Position numbers and translations under genes: made by a program
The notes under the pieces: model-generated
What the model saw: the letters and a program-made list of their open reading frames with translations, nothing else
The model's database searches: none
Told to the model about the DNA's origin: nothing
Shown here: piece by piece, positions 9,676 to 17,116 of the stretch
How positions within the stretch are numbered: the first letter of the stretch is position 1
How the letters are laid out: each line of letters starts with the position of its first letter
Source: Spongiactinospora rosea
GTDB lineage: Bacteria; Actinomycetota; Actinomycetes; Streptosporangiales; Streptosporangiaceae
Direction: 5' to 3'
Assembly (NCBI RefSeq): GCF_003315795.1
Contig: NZ_QMEY01000004.1
Location: 186,001 to 250,000 of the forward strand
DNA: 64,000 nucleotides

Positions 9676-9778
9676 GCGGGCGATCCAATCACGCCACCCC
9701 CACACCGCCCCCAAGGGGCCTCAAGCCCCCGAACCCCGCCAAAGGCACGATCCCTTCAACAGGCCACCGCCCCCCAAT

Positions 9779-9839
9779 CGACCTCGCTCCGCTCGGACGC
9801 TCTTCCCCATGTCGGGCTCCGCCCGACGTACGGCAAGCC
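9779..9839 (+). repeat. Dispersed palindromic repeat, copy A
   Basis: Begins CGACCTCGCTCCGCTCGG and ends at GACGTACGGCAAGCC. It contains GTCGGGC-TCC-GCCCGAC (9811-9827), a perfect 7-bp-arm hairpin. It differs from copy B by only a handful of bases plus one single-base indel. It resembles a REP/MITE-like extragenic palindrome. Confidence 0.7.
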
Positions 9840-10012
9840 CACTCCCGCCCCCCACCGTGCTCAAGAACGGCCCGATCCCGGCCTTTCACATGCTGCATGG
9901 CACCTCGCCGTTCCAGCACCGGCTACCAAGGCACTTTCCAGATCATCGCGCCGCTTGTCGCTGTCCCCCTCGCCTGCGCCCCCAGCAGATCGATGCACGC
10001 CACACGCTCAAG

Positions 10013-10072
10013 CGACCTCGCTCCGCTCGGACGATCTCCCCATGTCGGGCTCCGGCCGACGTACGGCGAGCC
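10013..10072 (+). repeat. Dispersed palindromic repeat, copy B
   Basis: Same unit as copy A, 234 bp away in the same orientation. The palindrome reads GTCGGGC-TCC-GGCCGAC, with one mismatch relative to copy A. Both copies share the module CTCGCTCCGCTCGGACG. Confidence 0.7.
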
Positions 10073-10344
10073 ACCTCTCGACGACCACCGTCGCCGGCCT
10101 CGGCCCAGGACCGGGCACTTCGGGAGCAATCCTGGCCTCGACCCCACAAGATCCACTGTTGTCGAGAGCCGCCCAGAACAGCCAGGCCGAAGTTCGCCAT
10201 TCGGCGCCACGCATCGGCCGCGATCAGGTTAAGGCAAAAGAAGGAACAGAGGCTCGCTCGACCTTGGAATAATGCAACGAAGTGGGTCGGCTCAGCGGCA
10301 TCTGAGCATGGCGCGTAACCAACTAGCGCGGGGAGAAACCGTTC

Positions 10345-10385
10345 ACGGGCAGATCGCCTGTAAGTGCAGGCCACTTCCTGCCCGT
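10345..10385 (-). terminator. Structured hairpin beyond the XRE-DUF397 operon
   Basis: Outer arms ACGGGCAG (10345-10352) and CTGCCCGT (10378-10385) pair perfectly. Inside, two alternative hairpins compete: GCCTG/CAGGC (10356-10360 with 10367-10371) and AAGTG/CACTT (10362-10366 with 10372-10376). Position 39 nt beyond the DUF397 stop suggests a terminator; the switch-like alternatives are noted separately. Confidence 0.5.
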
Positions 10386-10423
10386 AAATAAACAGCCGGC
10401 CCGGCCTTACCCCACGAGTGGCG

Positions 10424-10624
10424 TCACGACAAGCGGCCGGGATCGAGATTGCCAGCCTTTAGATCGCGTACGAAGGTGCTCCACTCGCTCGCAGAGAAAA
10501 CCAACCTGGGTCCGTTAGGGTCCTTAGAGTCCCGGACCGCGATCGTCTCAGAGATATGGGCAACCTCTACACAATTGTCAGTGATCCCTCCGCTTCGCGA
10601 ACTCTTACGCCATACGACGTCCAT
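10424..10624 (-). CDS. DUF397 small acidic protein
   Basis: A 66-residue protein with the full DUF397 pattern: WRKSSRSGG, then CVEVA, IAVRDSKDPNGP, and a C-terminal EWSTFVRDLKAG. In Streptomyces such proteins sit beside XRE/DUF5753 regulators (whiJ/abaA-type loci), where the small protein is thought to modulate its cognate DNA-binding partner. Here it follows the XRE gene by 6 bp on the same strand, so the two form one operon. Molecular mechanism is not known from sequence. Confidence 0.93.
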   Translation of the reverse strand: MDVVWRKSSRSGGITDNCVEVAHISETIAVRDSKDPNGPRLVFSASEWSTFVRDLKAGNLDPGRLS

Positions 10625-10630
10625 TGGTCC

Positions 10631-11479
10631 TCACCCCAGCCTGTCGACCATCTCAGATAGGTAGGATACCGACGCATCGGGCATGAGTGCCATAGCGCGA
10701 AGGTGGTTGAAAACCAGGGTATACCGGTCAACTTCCTCGCTCTTCTCCAAGTAGAGACCATCGGTACCGGTCTCGATGTGGACAAGGAGAGGATCCTCCG
10801 GAAACTCCATGAGGACGAACGGCCCGGCGACTCCCGGATGCATGCCGACGTTGAGCGGCATGACCTGGACAGTGACGTTGGGGAGGGACGCAGCGTTAAT
10901 GATCGCTTGCAACTGGTCACGATGGGCGGCAACCGATCCCAAAGGGCGAATCAGGGCTGTCTCATCGATGATGGCATGGCACCGCAGTGGATCGTCTTTT
11001 GTAAGTAGGCGCTGCCGTTCCAAACGCAATTCGACCCTGCGCGAGATGTCGCTTGGATCTCGCGGGAGAGCTGTCCGCGTGACGGTTTCGATATAGGCGG
11101 CAGTCTGAAGCAGGCCGGGAACGATGAGCGGTTCATAGGTCCGGATGACCGAAGCCTCCGCTTCGAGATCCACGTAGCTGCCGGCGAGCACGTCCCTATA
11201 GGCGGTCCACCAGCCGCGCTGTCGAGAGTCCTTTGCGAGTTGGATCAGTGCGGCGCGCTGCACATCGTCCGTGACGCCGTAAAGGTCAAGGAGGTCTTGT
11301 ACGTCGCGCGGGTTGGGGCGCTGCCACTGCGCGTTCTCGATGCGACTCAGCTTTCCACGCGACCATCCAAGGCTCTCAGCCACCTCGGTGGAGGTCATCC
11401 GAGCCTGGTCACGAAGACGGCGCAGTTCGGCCGACAGGCGACGACGGCGAACCGTTGGACTCTGTCTGTCACTGGTCAT
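10631..11479 (-). CDS. XRE-family regulator with DUF5753 (Scr1/WhiJ-like)
   Basis: A 282-residue protein: N-terminal Cro/C1 helix-turn-helix (LRRLRDQARMTSTEVAESLGWSRGKLSRIENAQ, about residues 17-50) and a long C-terminal DUF5753 domain (about 105-275; YEPLIVPGLLQTAAYIETV, RLERQRLL, ALIRPLG). This is the Scr1/WhiJ class, which binds target promoters and is tuned by a partner DUF397 protein, encoded right downstream. The start at MTSDRQSPTV is chosen as the family-typical length; an in-frame start 18 codons upstream exists. It is divergent from an RsbW-like ATPase gene across a spacer with repeated TGTCAA elements. Confidence 0.92.
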   Translation of the reverse strand: MTSDRQSPTVRRRRLSAELRRLRDQARMTSTEVAESLGWSRGKLSRIENAQWQRPNPRDVQDLLDLYGVTDDVQRAALIQLAKDSRQRGWWTAYRDVLAGSYVDLEAEASVIRTYEPLIVPGLLQTAAYIETVTRTALPRDPSDISRRVELRLERQRLLTKDDPLRCHAIIDETALIRPLGSVAAHRDQLQAIINAASLPNVTVQVMPLNVGMHPGVAGPFVLMEFPEDPLLVHIETGTDGLYLEKSEEVDRYTLVFNHLRAMALMPDASVSYLSEMVDRLG

Positions 11480-11549
11480 GGCGGGCCCAACGCTATCGGT
11501 TCCACACCCGGATGATCGCGCGAGAGCGGACATTCACTCCCTTAATGGA

Positions 11550-11587
11550 ACAGTCAAGGTTTGACATTGCGAGATGGACTGTCAAGG
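11550..11587. promoter_or_regulatory. Repeated TGTCAA/TTGAC operator-like cluster
   Basis: Two direct repeats, ACAGTCAAGG (11550-11559) and ACTGTCAAGG (11578-11587), lie 28 nt apart start to start. The first overlaps a perfect inverted repeat GTCAA-GGT-TTGAC (11553-11565). The cluster sits between the divergent XRE and ATPase genes, so it is a likely autoregulatory operator of the XRE protein. Confidence 0.5.
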
Positions 11588-11693
11588 CCCATCATAGGCG
11601 GTGGGTAACGCGAGTGGCGGGCTGGTCGCCCGCCACGGTGACCGGGAGGTCAAACATGCCTGTACTCGTTTACCTGCCGCCGGGGAGGGGCTG

Positions 11694-12104
11694 ATGTCAC
11701 GCTTCCTCGGCGCGGTGACGCTGCCAGGAATGGACACGTCGGTACCGCTGGTACGAGCGTTCGCGCGGGCACTGCTTTCCATCCACGGACACGCCGGGGA
11801 CGCCTACCCGGTACTACTCGTGGTCAGCGAACTCGTCGGAAACTCGGTCCAGCACTCCGATTCCGGGCAAGTGCCGGACGGACGGCTGTGGGTCACCTTC
11901 GAGCTGGCCGGCCCGGTACTGCACGTCACCGTGACCGACCACGGCGCGAGAGTGAGCGTGCCGAGGATGCGTGATGCGGACGGCGACGGTGAGAACGGCC
12001 GGGGGCTGGCCCTGGTGGACGAGTACGCGGCCAAGTGGGGTGTGGAAGAGATCGCGGCGGGTCGTTCGGTGTGGGCCGACCTGGAGTTGAAGTGGCCGGC
12101 GTGA
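11694..12104 (+). CDS. RsbW/SpoIIAB-like ATP-binding protein (HATPase)
   Basis: A 136-residue protein with a GHKL ATPase fold: N-box region LLVVSELVGNSVQHS, G1-like VTVTDHGARVSVP and G2-like ENGRGLALVDEYAAKWGV. Single-domain proteins of this type in actinomycetes are anti-sigma/anti-anti-sigma kinases or orphan partners in abaA-type loci. Start chosen at the ATG with GGGGAGGGG upstream (MSRFLGAVTL). Its stop overlaps the GTG of the next gene (GTGA), so the downstream DUF397-like gene is co-translated with it. No sigma factor is adjacent, so the target is unknown. Confidence 0.85.
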   Translation: MSRFLGAVTLPGMDTSVPLVRAFARALLSIHGHAGDAYPVLLVVSELVGNSVQHSDSGQVPDGRLWVTFELAGPVLHVTVTDHGARVSVPRMRDADGDGENGRGLALVDEYAAKWGVEEIAAGRSVWADLELKWPA

Positions 12105-12430
12105 GCGGCACCGATGAAGGGCGTCGCTGGTGGTCGGAGGGTGAGGTCGCCGTTGAGTGGGCCGAGCCCGGTGATGGCGGGTGGCTGCTGGTGGGTGACA
12201 CCTCGCCGGTGGGGACGGCGGTGTGGGTGAGCCGGGCCCGCTGGGATCTGTTTCTGGCGCGGGTGAAGTCGGGCGGGATCGTGCCGGAGGTGGCGGTCGA
12301 TGGTACGGACCTGATCGCGGTGCGGGTCGGGGACGCGGTGCCGGGGGTGTGGCTGCCGGTACTGACGACCTGGGATCACTGGCGGAAGTTCGAGGACGCG
12401 GTCAGAGGCGGCCGCTTTGACCATCTGTAG
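12101..12430 (+). CDS. Small protein resembling two fused DUF397 modules
   Basis: A 109-residue protein without a clear named family. By eye residues 17-62 align with DUF397 (VEWAEPG, then LLVGDTSPVG, WVSRARWDLFLARVKSGG against CVEVA, IAVRDSKDPNG, FSASEWSTFVRDLKAG of the neighbouring DUF397 protein). The second half repeats it in weaker form (LIAVRVGDAVPG, TTWDHWRKFEDAVRGGRFD). The N-terminal WRKSS motif is lost. GTG start overlaps the ATPase stop by 4 bp. Partnership with the ATPase or XRE protein is inferred from position. Confidence 0.75.
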   Translation: MSGTDEGRRWWSEGEVAVEWAEPGDGGWLLVGDTSPVGTAVWVSRARWDLFLARVKSGGIVPEVAVDGTDLIAVRVGDAVPGVWLPVLTTWDHWRKFEDAVRGGRFDHL

Positions 12431-12462
12431 TCGCGCTCGCGCGCGAGGCGGGAGGGAGGGGC

Positions 12463-12768
12463 ATGGACGTGATGGGAGCGGGCCTGGAGGTGGAGCCGTC
12501 CAGGCTTGGCGCTGGATGGCTGCGGTTCCGGGAGAAGGCCGACAGCACCAGTTCCGGGGTACTGGTGTCCCGGCTGGAGTTCGCGGGGTTCGTCAGAGAG
12601 GTACGGGCCGGGCACCTGGTACCGGTGGCGCGCGGAGGGTTGATCATCTTGACGGTGGGCGATGCCGATCCGGAACGTCCCGGGCGGGTGGTGACCACAC
12701 CGGACTCCTGGCGGGCCTTCCTCACCCGTGTGTACGCCGGGGACTTCGATCGATTCTGCCGAATGTGA
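12463..12768 (+). CDS. Second small doubled-DUF397-like protein
   Basis: A 101-residue protein that looks like a diverged paralogue of the gene just upstream. Two half-repeats are visible: GVLVSRLEFAGFVREVRAGHL and, after LIILTVGDADPERPG, TTPDSWRAFLTRVYAGDFD. Both end in the W/F-x-x-F...G-x-h pattern of the DUF397 C-terminus. It has a strong ribosome-binding site (GGGAGGGAGGGGC before the ATG). Same operon as the ATPase (32-bp gap). No catalytic motif is present; a protein-interaction role is the best guess. Confidence 0.72.
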   Translation: MDVMGAGLEVEPSRLGAGWLRFREKADSTSSGVLVSRLEFAGFVREVRAGHLVPVARGGLIILTVGDADPERPGRVVTTPDSWRAFLTRVYAGDFDRFCRM

Positions 12769-12949
12769 GTCGGCCAGCGGGACGAGGCGCCTGCCAGGGA
12801 GGACGGGGTGTCGATAGGACTCATGCGGCCAGGTACACACCCCTTTGAGTCCACACCGACATGGCCCCCTACGGTGAGATCCGGCTGCGCACCGACCGGC
12901 GCCTGGACCTCACCGGCCTGCCGACTGGGGCATCGGCGATACTGGGAGC

Positions 12950-13789
12950 GTGGAGTACGTGTCCAGAGTGCCGCGACCGCCGCTGGACGAGCTGATCGAC
13001 GACCTCTACTACCTGGAGGGCGCGCCGCCGTACGCCCGGCTGATGCTGCCGCCGATGCCGTCGGCGCTGCTCATCGTCAACCTCGGGGCACCGTTCCGCA
13101 TCCGCGCCGGCACCGACATCCAGACGGCCGAGTACGCCGACGGCTGCGTGGTCACCACGCCCACCCGCGCCTTCGAGTTCGGCTACCCACCCCGGACCCG
13201 GTCCGTCGGCGTGCACTTCAAACCGTGGGGGCCGGCGCCGTTCCTGCCGATGCCCGTGGCCGAGCTGTGTGACCGGCCGGTGACGCTAGAGCAGGTCTGG
13301 GGGCGGCCCGCCATCGCCGAGTTGCGAGACCGGCTGGCCACGGCGGACGGACCGCACGAAATGCTGACCCTGCTCGAAGAGGAACTGATGCGACGGCTGC
13401 GTGAGACCGCCGGCCTGGGGCTGGTCCGCCACACGAGCACTGTCATCGCGGCGACCGGCGGGGCGGTGGCGATCGGCGACCTGAGCCAGGCGGCCGGTGT
13501 CAGCGGCACTCATCTGGCACAGCGGTTCAAGCAGCTCATCGGCGTCACCCCGAAGCGGCTGGCCCGCACCTACCGCTTCACCGCCACCGTGTTCGCGATC
13601 AACCCCGCCGGACCGGTCGACTGGGGCGACCTCGCCAGTGGCGCAGGCTACTTCGACCAGGCCCACTTCGGCCACGAGTTCCAGGCGTTCACCGGGCTCA
13701 CGCCGACCCGGTACCTCGAAGTCCGGCGGCGGTTCCTGCGCGAACATCCCGGCCACGTGCTGGACGGCTGGCCACTGCCGGCCGATTGA
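12950..13789 (+). CDS. AraC-family transcriptional regulator
   Basis: A 279-residue protein with an N-terminal effector/dimerisation-like region (DUF6597-like; LDELIDDLYYLEG, PMPSALLIVNLGAPF) and a C-terminal AraC double HTH. The first recognition region is IGDLSQAAGVSGTHLAQRFKQLIGVTPKRL; the second is WGDLASGAGYFDQAHFGHEFQAFTGLTPTRYL. Start GTG; another GTG three codons on (MSRVPRPPL) has better spacing to GGAG and may be the true start. It is 65 bp upstream of a dihydrofolate-reductase-like gene, which is its probable target. Confidence 0.9.
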   Translation: MEYVSRVPRPPLDELIDDLYYLEGAPPYARLMLPPMPSALLIVNLGAPFRIRAGTDIQTAEYADGCVVTTPTRAFEFGYPPRTRSVGVHFKPWGPAPFLPMPVAELCDRPVTLEQVWGRPAIAELRDRLATADGPHEMLTLLEEELMRRLRETAGLGLVRHTSTVIAATGGAVAIGDLSQAAGVSGTHLAQRFKQLIGVTPKRLARTYRFTATVFAINPAGPVDWGDLASGAGYFDQAHFGHEFQAFTGLTPTRYLEVRRRFLREHPGHVLDGWPLPAD

Positions 13790-13822
13790 TTTCTTACAAG
13801 AGCCACAGCTCACGACACGCTA

Positions 13823-13840
13823 TTTTGGGGCACCCCAAAA
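13823..13840. promoter_or_regulatory. Perfect 18-bp palindrome before the DHFR-like gene
   Basis: TTTTGGGG-CA-CCCCAAAA lies just upstream of the ribosome-binding site (GAGGAGAG) of the downstream gene and 33 bp after the AraC stop codon. It could be an operator overlapping a start site or a hairpin terminating araC transcription; the T-run is on the wrong side for a classic + strand terminator of araC (it ends in AAAA). Confidence 0.5.
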
Positions 13841-13854
13841 CAGAGGAGAGCCCC

Positions 13855-14436
13855 ATGGGCAAAGTGATCATGTACAGCTCGGTGTCGGTGGACGGCTTCA
13901 TCGCCGACGATAATGACCGGCCCGGACCACTGTTCGACTGGTTGACCAGCGGTGACGTCCCGTTGGACGAGAGCGGCGTGCTGAAGGTGTCGCAGACGTC
14001 CTACGACCACACCCGGTCGTACTGGGACCAGATCGGAGTCACGATCGCCGGCCGCCACGTCTTCGACATGACGGACGGCTGGGACGGGAAGCCTCCGGGC
14101 GGGATCGACCACGTGGTCGTCGTGACGCACCGGCCGGCGCCCGAGGGCTGGGACGCCGAGGCACCGTTTCACTTCGTCGACGGCGTCGAGGCGGCCATGG
14201 CCAAGGCGCAGGAGCTCGCGGACGATCGCGTGGTCGAGGTCGCCGCCGGCGACGTCGGTGGCCAGGTGCTCGCCGCGGGCCTGGTCGACGAGGTGCGCAT
14301 GGACGTCGTTCCCGTCGTGTTCGGGTCCGGCAAGCGCTACTTCGGGTCGGTGAACGCGCAGCACCTGTTGGAGGACCCTGACGTGGTGATTCAGGGCAAC
14401 CGGGTGCTTCACCTGCGCTATCGGATGCGCCGTTGA
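13855..14436 (+). CDS. Dihydrofolate reductase family protein (RibD C-terminal-like)
   Basis: A 193-residue protein of the RibD_C/DHFR-like superfamily: N-terminal MYSSVSVDGFIADDND, middle TIAGRHVFDMTDGWDG, and C-terminal VEVAAGDVGGQVLAAGLVDEVRMDVVPVVFGSGKRYF. Such proteins bind NADPH; many are stand-alone reductases of unknown substrate, so folate activity should not be assumed. ATG start with GAGGAGAG upstream. It follows the AraC gene and likely belongs to its regulon. Confidence 0.9.
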   Translation: MGKVIMYSSVSVDGFIADDNDRPGPLFDWLTSGDVPLDESGVLKVSQTSYDHTRSYWDQIGVTIAGRHVFDMTDGWDGKPPGGIDHVVVVTHRPAPEGWDAEAPFHFVDGVEAAMAKAQELADDRVVEVAAGDVGGQVLAAGLVDEVRMDVVPVVFGSGKRYFGSVNAQHLLEDPDVVIQGNRVLHLRYRMRR

Positions 14437-14693
14437 CCGAGTAGGCGAAGAAGTCCGCTGCGAACGGTGACACAAGATCGGGCCTCTCGGCTGCGTTTGC
14501 GCACCGCTGTCCCTTGACGAGGCAGCCGACGCCGATCCGCCCCGGCACCGCACCTACGGCAAGCTCAACTCAAGATCCCTGGCCGCCGGTTTCCGCCGTA
14601 TCCCGGCCGATCCCCGAACGGACGTGGCCCGAGCGTGACCTCGGGACATCCATGGACCGCATGCACAGACCTGGAGTGCCCTGAAACCTCTGA

Positions 14694-15197
14694 TCAGCCT
14701 TCGGGAGACATTCTCTGAGGCTTGGATGATCCAGGTACATCGTCGTTCCCGGCGCTGTGTCGGGCCCACGCGTGAATGGTCTGGGCCGACTCCGGGGTCA
14801 GGTCGCTGTCGTGTACGTCGGCCGGGTCGATCCAGCGATGGCCGGTGTGTTCGCCCGACAATGTGACTGCGCGATCGGGGGCGGCGACGGCAAAGGTGAG
14901 CTGGCGGGCGGCGCGGCCCGAGCCGCTGGTGTAATCGAAGCCGGCGACGAAGCCTGGCTCGATGGTCAGTGGGCGGCACCAGCCGATCTCTTCTGCCAGT
15001 TCGCGCGAGAGTGCCTGCAGCAGGCCCTCGCCGGGCTCGACGCCGCCGGACGGCAATTCCTCGATGCCGCCCATGAAGTCGCCCGCGCTGCGGCGCAGGA
15101 TGAGGACCCGGCCGCTGGAGTGGACGACGGCGCCGACCACGAGCTTGTCGATCCCGTCGCGGTCGGCGTCATCGACCAACTGTTGCAGGTGGGTCAC
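14694..15197 (-). CDS. NUDIX hydrolase
   Basis: A 167-residue protein with a complete Nudix box (G-x5-E-x7-RE-x2-EE-x-G, within GGVEPGEGLLQALS then RELAEEIGW). The box binds the metal and hydrolyses a nucleoside diphosphate linked to X; the substrate is not evident. An N-terminal VVGAVVHSSGRVLILRR strand pair and C-terminal GHRWIDPADV fit the fold. It starts 9 bp after the upstream secreted-protein gene ends, so co-transcription is likely. The C-terminal 20 residues are polar and probably disordered. Confidence 0.92.
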   Translation of the reverse strand: MTHLQQLVDDADRDGIDKLVVGAVVHSSGRVLILRRSAGDFMGGIEELPSGGVEPGEGLLQALSRELAEEIGWCRPLTIEPGFVAGFDYTSGSGRAARQLTFAVAAPDRAVTLSGEHTGHRWIDPADVHDSDLTPESAQTIHAWARHSAGNDDVPGSSKPQRMSPEG

Positions 15198-15206
15198 GAT
15201 GCCAGC

Positions 15207-16262
15207 CTAGCCTCGGCGGTAGGCCCAGATGGTGCCGTTGCCGCCGGAGGGGGCTGTGCCGATTGCCCAGGCGAGGCCGCCGCTTTCGAGTTGGGTGGCG
15301 AGGTCGCGGACGGATGGGCGCTGGTTCGGTGGGGCCGGGAAGGTGCCAGGCTCGACGGTTTCGGGGCCGATGTGCAGGTAGGCGCTGCCTCCGGCCTTGG
15401 CGTCGTAGGCGATCCAGGCTCCGCCTCTGCCGTCGGGCTCCGCCTGGGCGCGCGGCTGGAGGCCGGGTTCGTTACGGACCTCGTACTTGAAGCTGCCCAG
15501 GTAGCCGGACAGCAGCAGCGTCTCACCGCAGAAGCGCTTCGCGCCGCCGCATGGCCAGGCGGCCCAGCCGACGGCCATGACCCGGCCGGTCTCGCCGTCC
15601 ATCGCGACGTCCGTCAGTTCCGAGATCTGGCCCGGGCGCGTGGACGGAACCGCGGGGAGGGCGACCGTTCGCCAGGTCTTGCCGGTCCAGCGGGCCAGGG
15701 CCGCCGTGCCCCGTACCGAACCCGCCGCCCACATGCCGTCGAGCCCCTTGACCACGATCGGCGTGGGGACCTTGCGCCACTCCGACCCGGTCAGGCGCCG
15801 CAGCGTGGACCGCGCCTTCCACCCGGCCTTACCGGCCGACGGGAACGTGTTGGAGTTCTCGATGACCCACAGGTTCGCGCCGATGGAGTACGCCCGATCC
15901 ACCCGGCCGTGCCGCCATGGCTTGACCTGCCAGCGCTTGCCGTTCCACCGGGCGTACCGGGACGCGCCGAACGCCCAGACCCGGGTGTCGGACGCCGACG
16001 CCAGCCGCTTCACCCGGAAGCCCGGCCCTGCGACGCGCTTGAACGCGGACCGCCCGCCCCTCAATAGGAACGACTCGGTACGCCTGGTCCCGGCGACCCA
16101 GACCGCCCCGCCCGGCGTCACCGTCAGCGCGTCGTAGGAGTCGCGGCGGTCGTTATGGACGACGCTCCACTGACCGCCCGGCGTCGCGGCATCGGCGGTG
16201 GCCGGCCCCGTGATGACGACGAAGGCGGCGACAGCGGCGATACCGCGAGACAATATGCCCAT
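15207..16262 (-). CDS. Secreted beta-propeller-like protein
   Basis: A 351-residue protein with a signal sequence (MGILSRGIAAVAAFVVITGPATADA) and then several repeats of the form 'GG-x-VWVAGT...', 'RVWAFGASRYARWNGKRWQ', 'GLDGMWAAG...ALARWTGKTWRTV'. Tryptophan-rich blade-like repeats suggest a Kelch/WD-like propeller outside the cell. No catalytic motif is visible, and two Cys in CGGAKRFCGE may pair. The frame is open far upstream but the ATG at the signal peptide is the sensible start. Function unknown. Confidence 0.8.
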   Translation of the reverse strand: MGILSRGIAAVAAFVVITGPATADAATPGGQWSVVHNDRRDSYDALTVTPGGAVWVAGTRRTESFLLRGGRSAFKRVAGPGFRVKRLASASDTRVWAFGASRYARWNGKRWQVKPWRHGRVDRAYSIGANLWVIENSNTFPSAGKAGWKARSTLRRLTGSEWRKVPTPIVVKGLDGMWAAGSVRGTAALARWTGKTWRTVALPAVPSTRPGQISELTDVAMDGETGRVMAVGWAAWPCGGAKRFCGETLLLSGYLGSFKYEVRNEPGLQPRAQAEPDGRGGAWIAYDAKAGGSAYLHIGPETVEPGTFPAPPNQRPSVRDLATQLESGGLAWAIGTAPSGGNGTIWAYRRG

Positions 16263-16570
16263 AAGGGTAAGACGCGCCTTTCGGAGGAAAAGTTGGCATG
16301 CCTGCGGACATGAGCCGACGAGATCCCCGCAAGTCCGCGCCGGCCAGGTTCGCCGCCGAGGATCGCGCTGGCGAGGTCGGTATCGGTCGGGTTCGCCTGG
16401 TCTAGGAGGGCAGACCAAGTACGCCGGAATAGTGAAAGGGGCCGGTGAGGCGACGTTCCGCGCGGGGGCGACGGCCCTTGGCCGGGTAAACCGGCCTGCG
16501 GGAATCCGGCGGCCGACGCCCGGCCTTTCGATGCCCGTGGCAGGGACGCCGAATCCTTGTACGGTCGAGT
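16263..16570. other. Intergenic, no gene seen
   Basis: The 308 bp upstream of the propeller gene has no supported coding frame. It would hold that gene's promoter, but I could not pick a convincing -10/-35 pair. Confidence 0.45.
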
Positions 16571-16753
16571 TCAGGCAGGTGCGACGACCTGTGCCTCGCA
16601 GGCGACGCACATCAGTGTGAGCTCCACCACCTGGCCCTGCTCGAACCGCTCACCCAACTCGACGGTGTACCCGTCGCACTCAGGGCACATCCAAGGGCCG
16701 CACTCGCCCTCCTTCGCCTCATCCATGATGTCGTTCCACTCATCGTCATTCAT
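16571..16753 (-). CDS. Small CxxC-CxxC zinc-ribbon-like protein
   Basis: A 60-residue acidic protein. Two cysteine pairs, CPEC (about 23-26) and CVAC (about 49-52), are separated by a beta-rich segment (GYTVELGERFEQGQVVELTLM), the layout of a zinc ribbon. The N-terminus (MNDDEWNDIMDEAKEGEC) is acidic and helical. No family recognised; could be a small nucleic-acid or protein-binding factor. The CxxC pairs in a compact frame support a real gene, but the ribosome-binding site is weak. Confidence 0.6.
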   Translation of the reverse strand: MNDDEWNDIMDEAKEGECGPWMCPECDGYTVELGERFEQGQVVELTLMCVACEAQVVAPA

Positions 16754-17116
16754 CCTGGGATCCTACGGCTCGGGGGCCTCGGCTGAGGCCGAGATGCCGA
16801 CTCCCATGAGCGACGGCCTCATGTACGTCGATCTGGCGGGCGATCCCTGCGGTGGCGGGGCGGCAAGCCTGCCATGGGCTGCCATGGCCACCGCAGTACT
16901 CGCTTCCACGGCGGCCATCAGCCGCCTGGACCGGCATGACCGTCTCTCCCCGATCAGCCAGGTGTCCACCACCACGACCACTTGATTCGACCGGCACGGC
17001 TCAGCCCCGGAAAGGTGGCTGAGCCGTCGCCGACCACGAGCTTGAGGCCACATCGAGCCGGACAACAAGACCGCCGCTACGTGATCAACCGTCCGTGCGG
17101 CTGGCGAGTGCGCCCA
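16754..17116. other. Intergenic, no gene seen
   Basis: 363 bp between two leftward genes. Frames on both strands are low-complexity shadows without credible starts. No strong hairpin or repeat was noticed. Confidence 0.4.

Larger units (their letters stand above)
9676..10423. other. 748-bp gene-poor region with repeats
   Basis: No frame here has a plausible start plus codon bias; the translated frames are Ser/Arg/Pro-rich shadows. It contains two near-identical 60-bp repeats (9779-9839 and 10013-10072), each with a 7-bp-arm palindrome, and at its right end a structured hairpin beyond the DUF397 stop codon. The same repeat family recurs at 19.4-19.9 kb. Confidence 0.6.

Noticed and set aside
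12861..12995. Short frame MAPYGEIRLRTDRRLDLTGL... just before the AraC gene
   Set aside because: Only about 44 codons, overlaps the AraC start, no ribosome-binding site and no recognisable family.
14471..14638. A 55-codon open frame ending ...NSRSLAAGFRRIPADPRTDVARA
   Set aside because: No start codon or ribosome-binding site, flanked upstream by an in-frame stop; probably a chance frame or a small gene remnant that cannot be identified.
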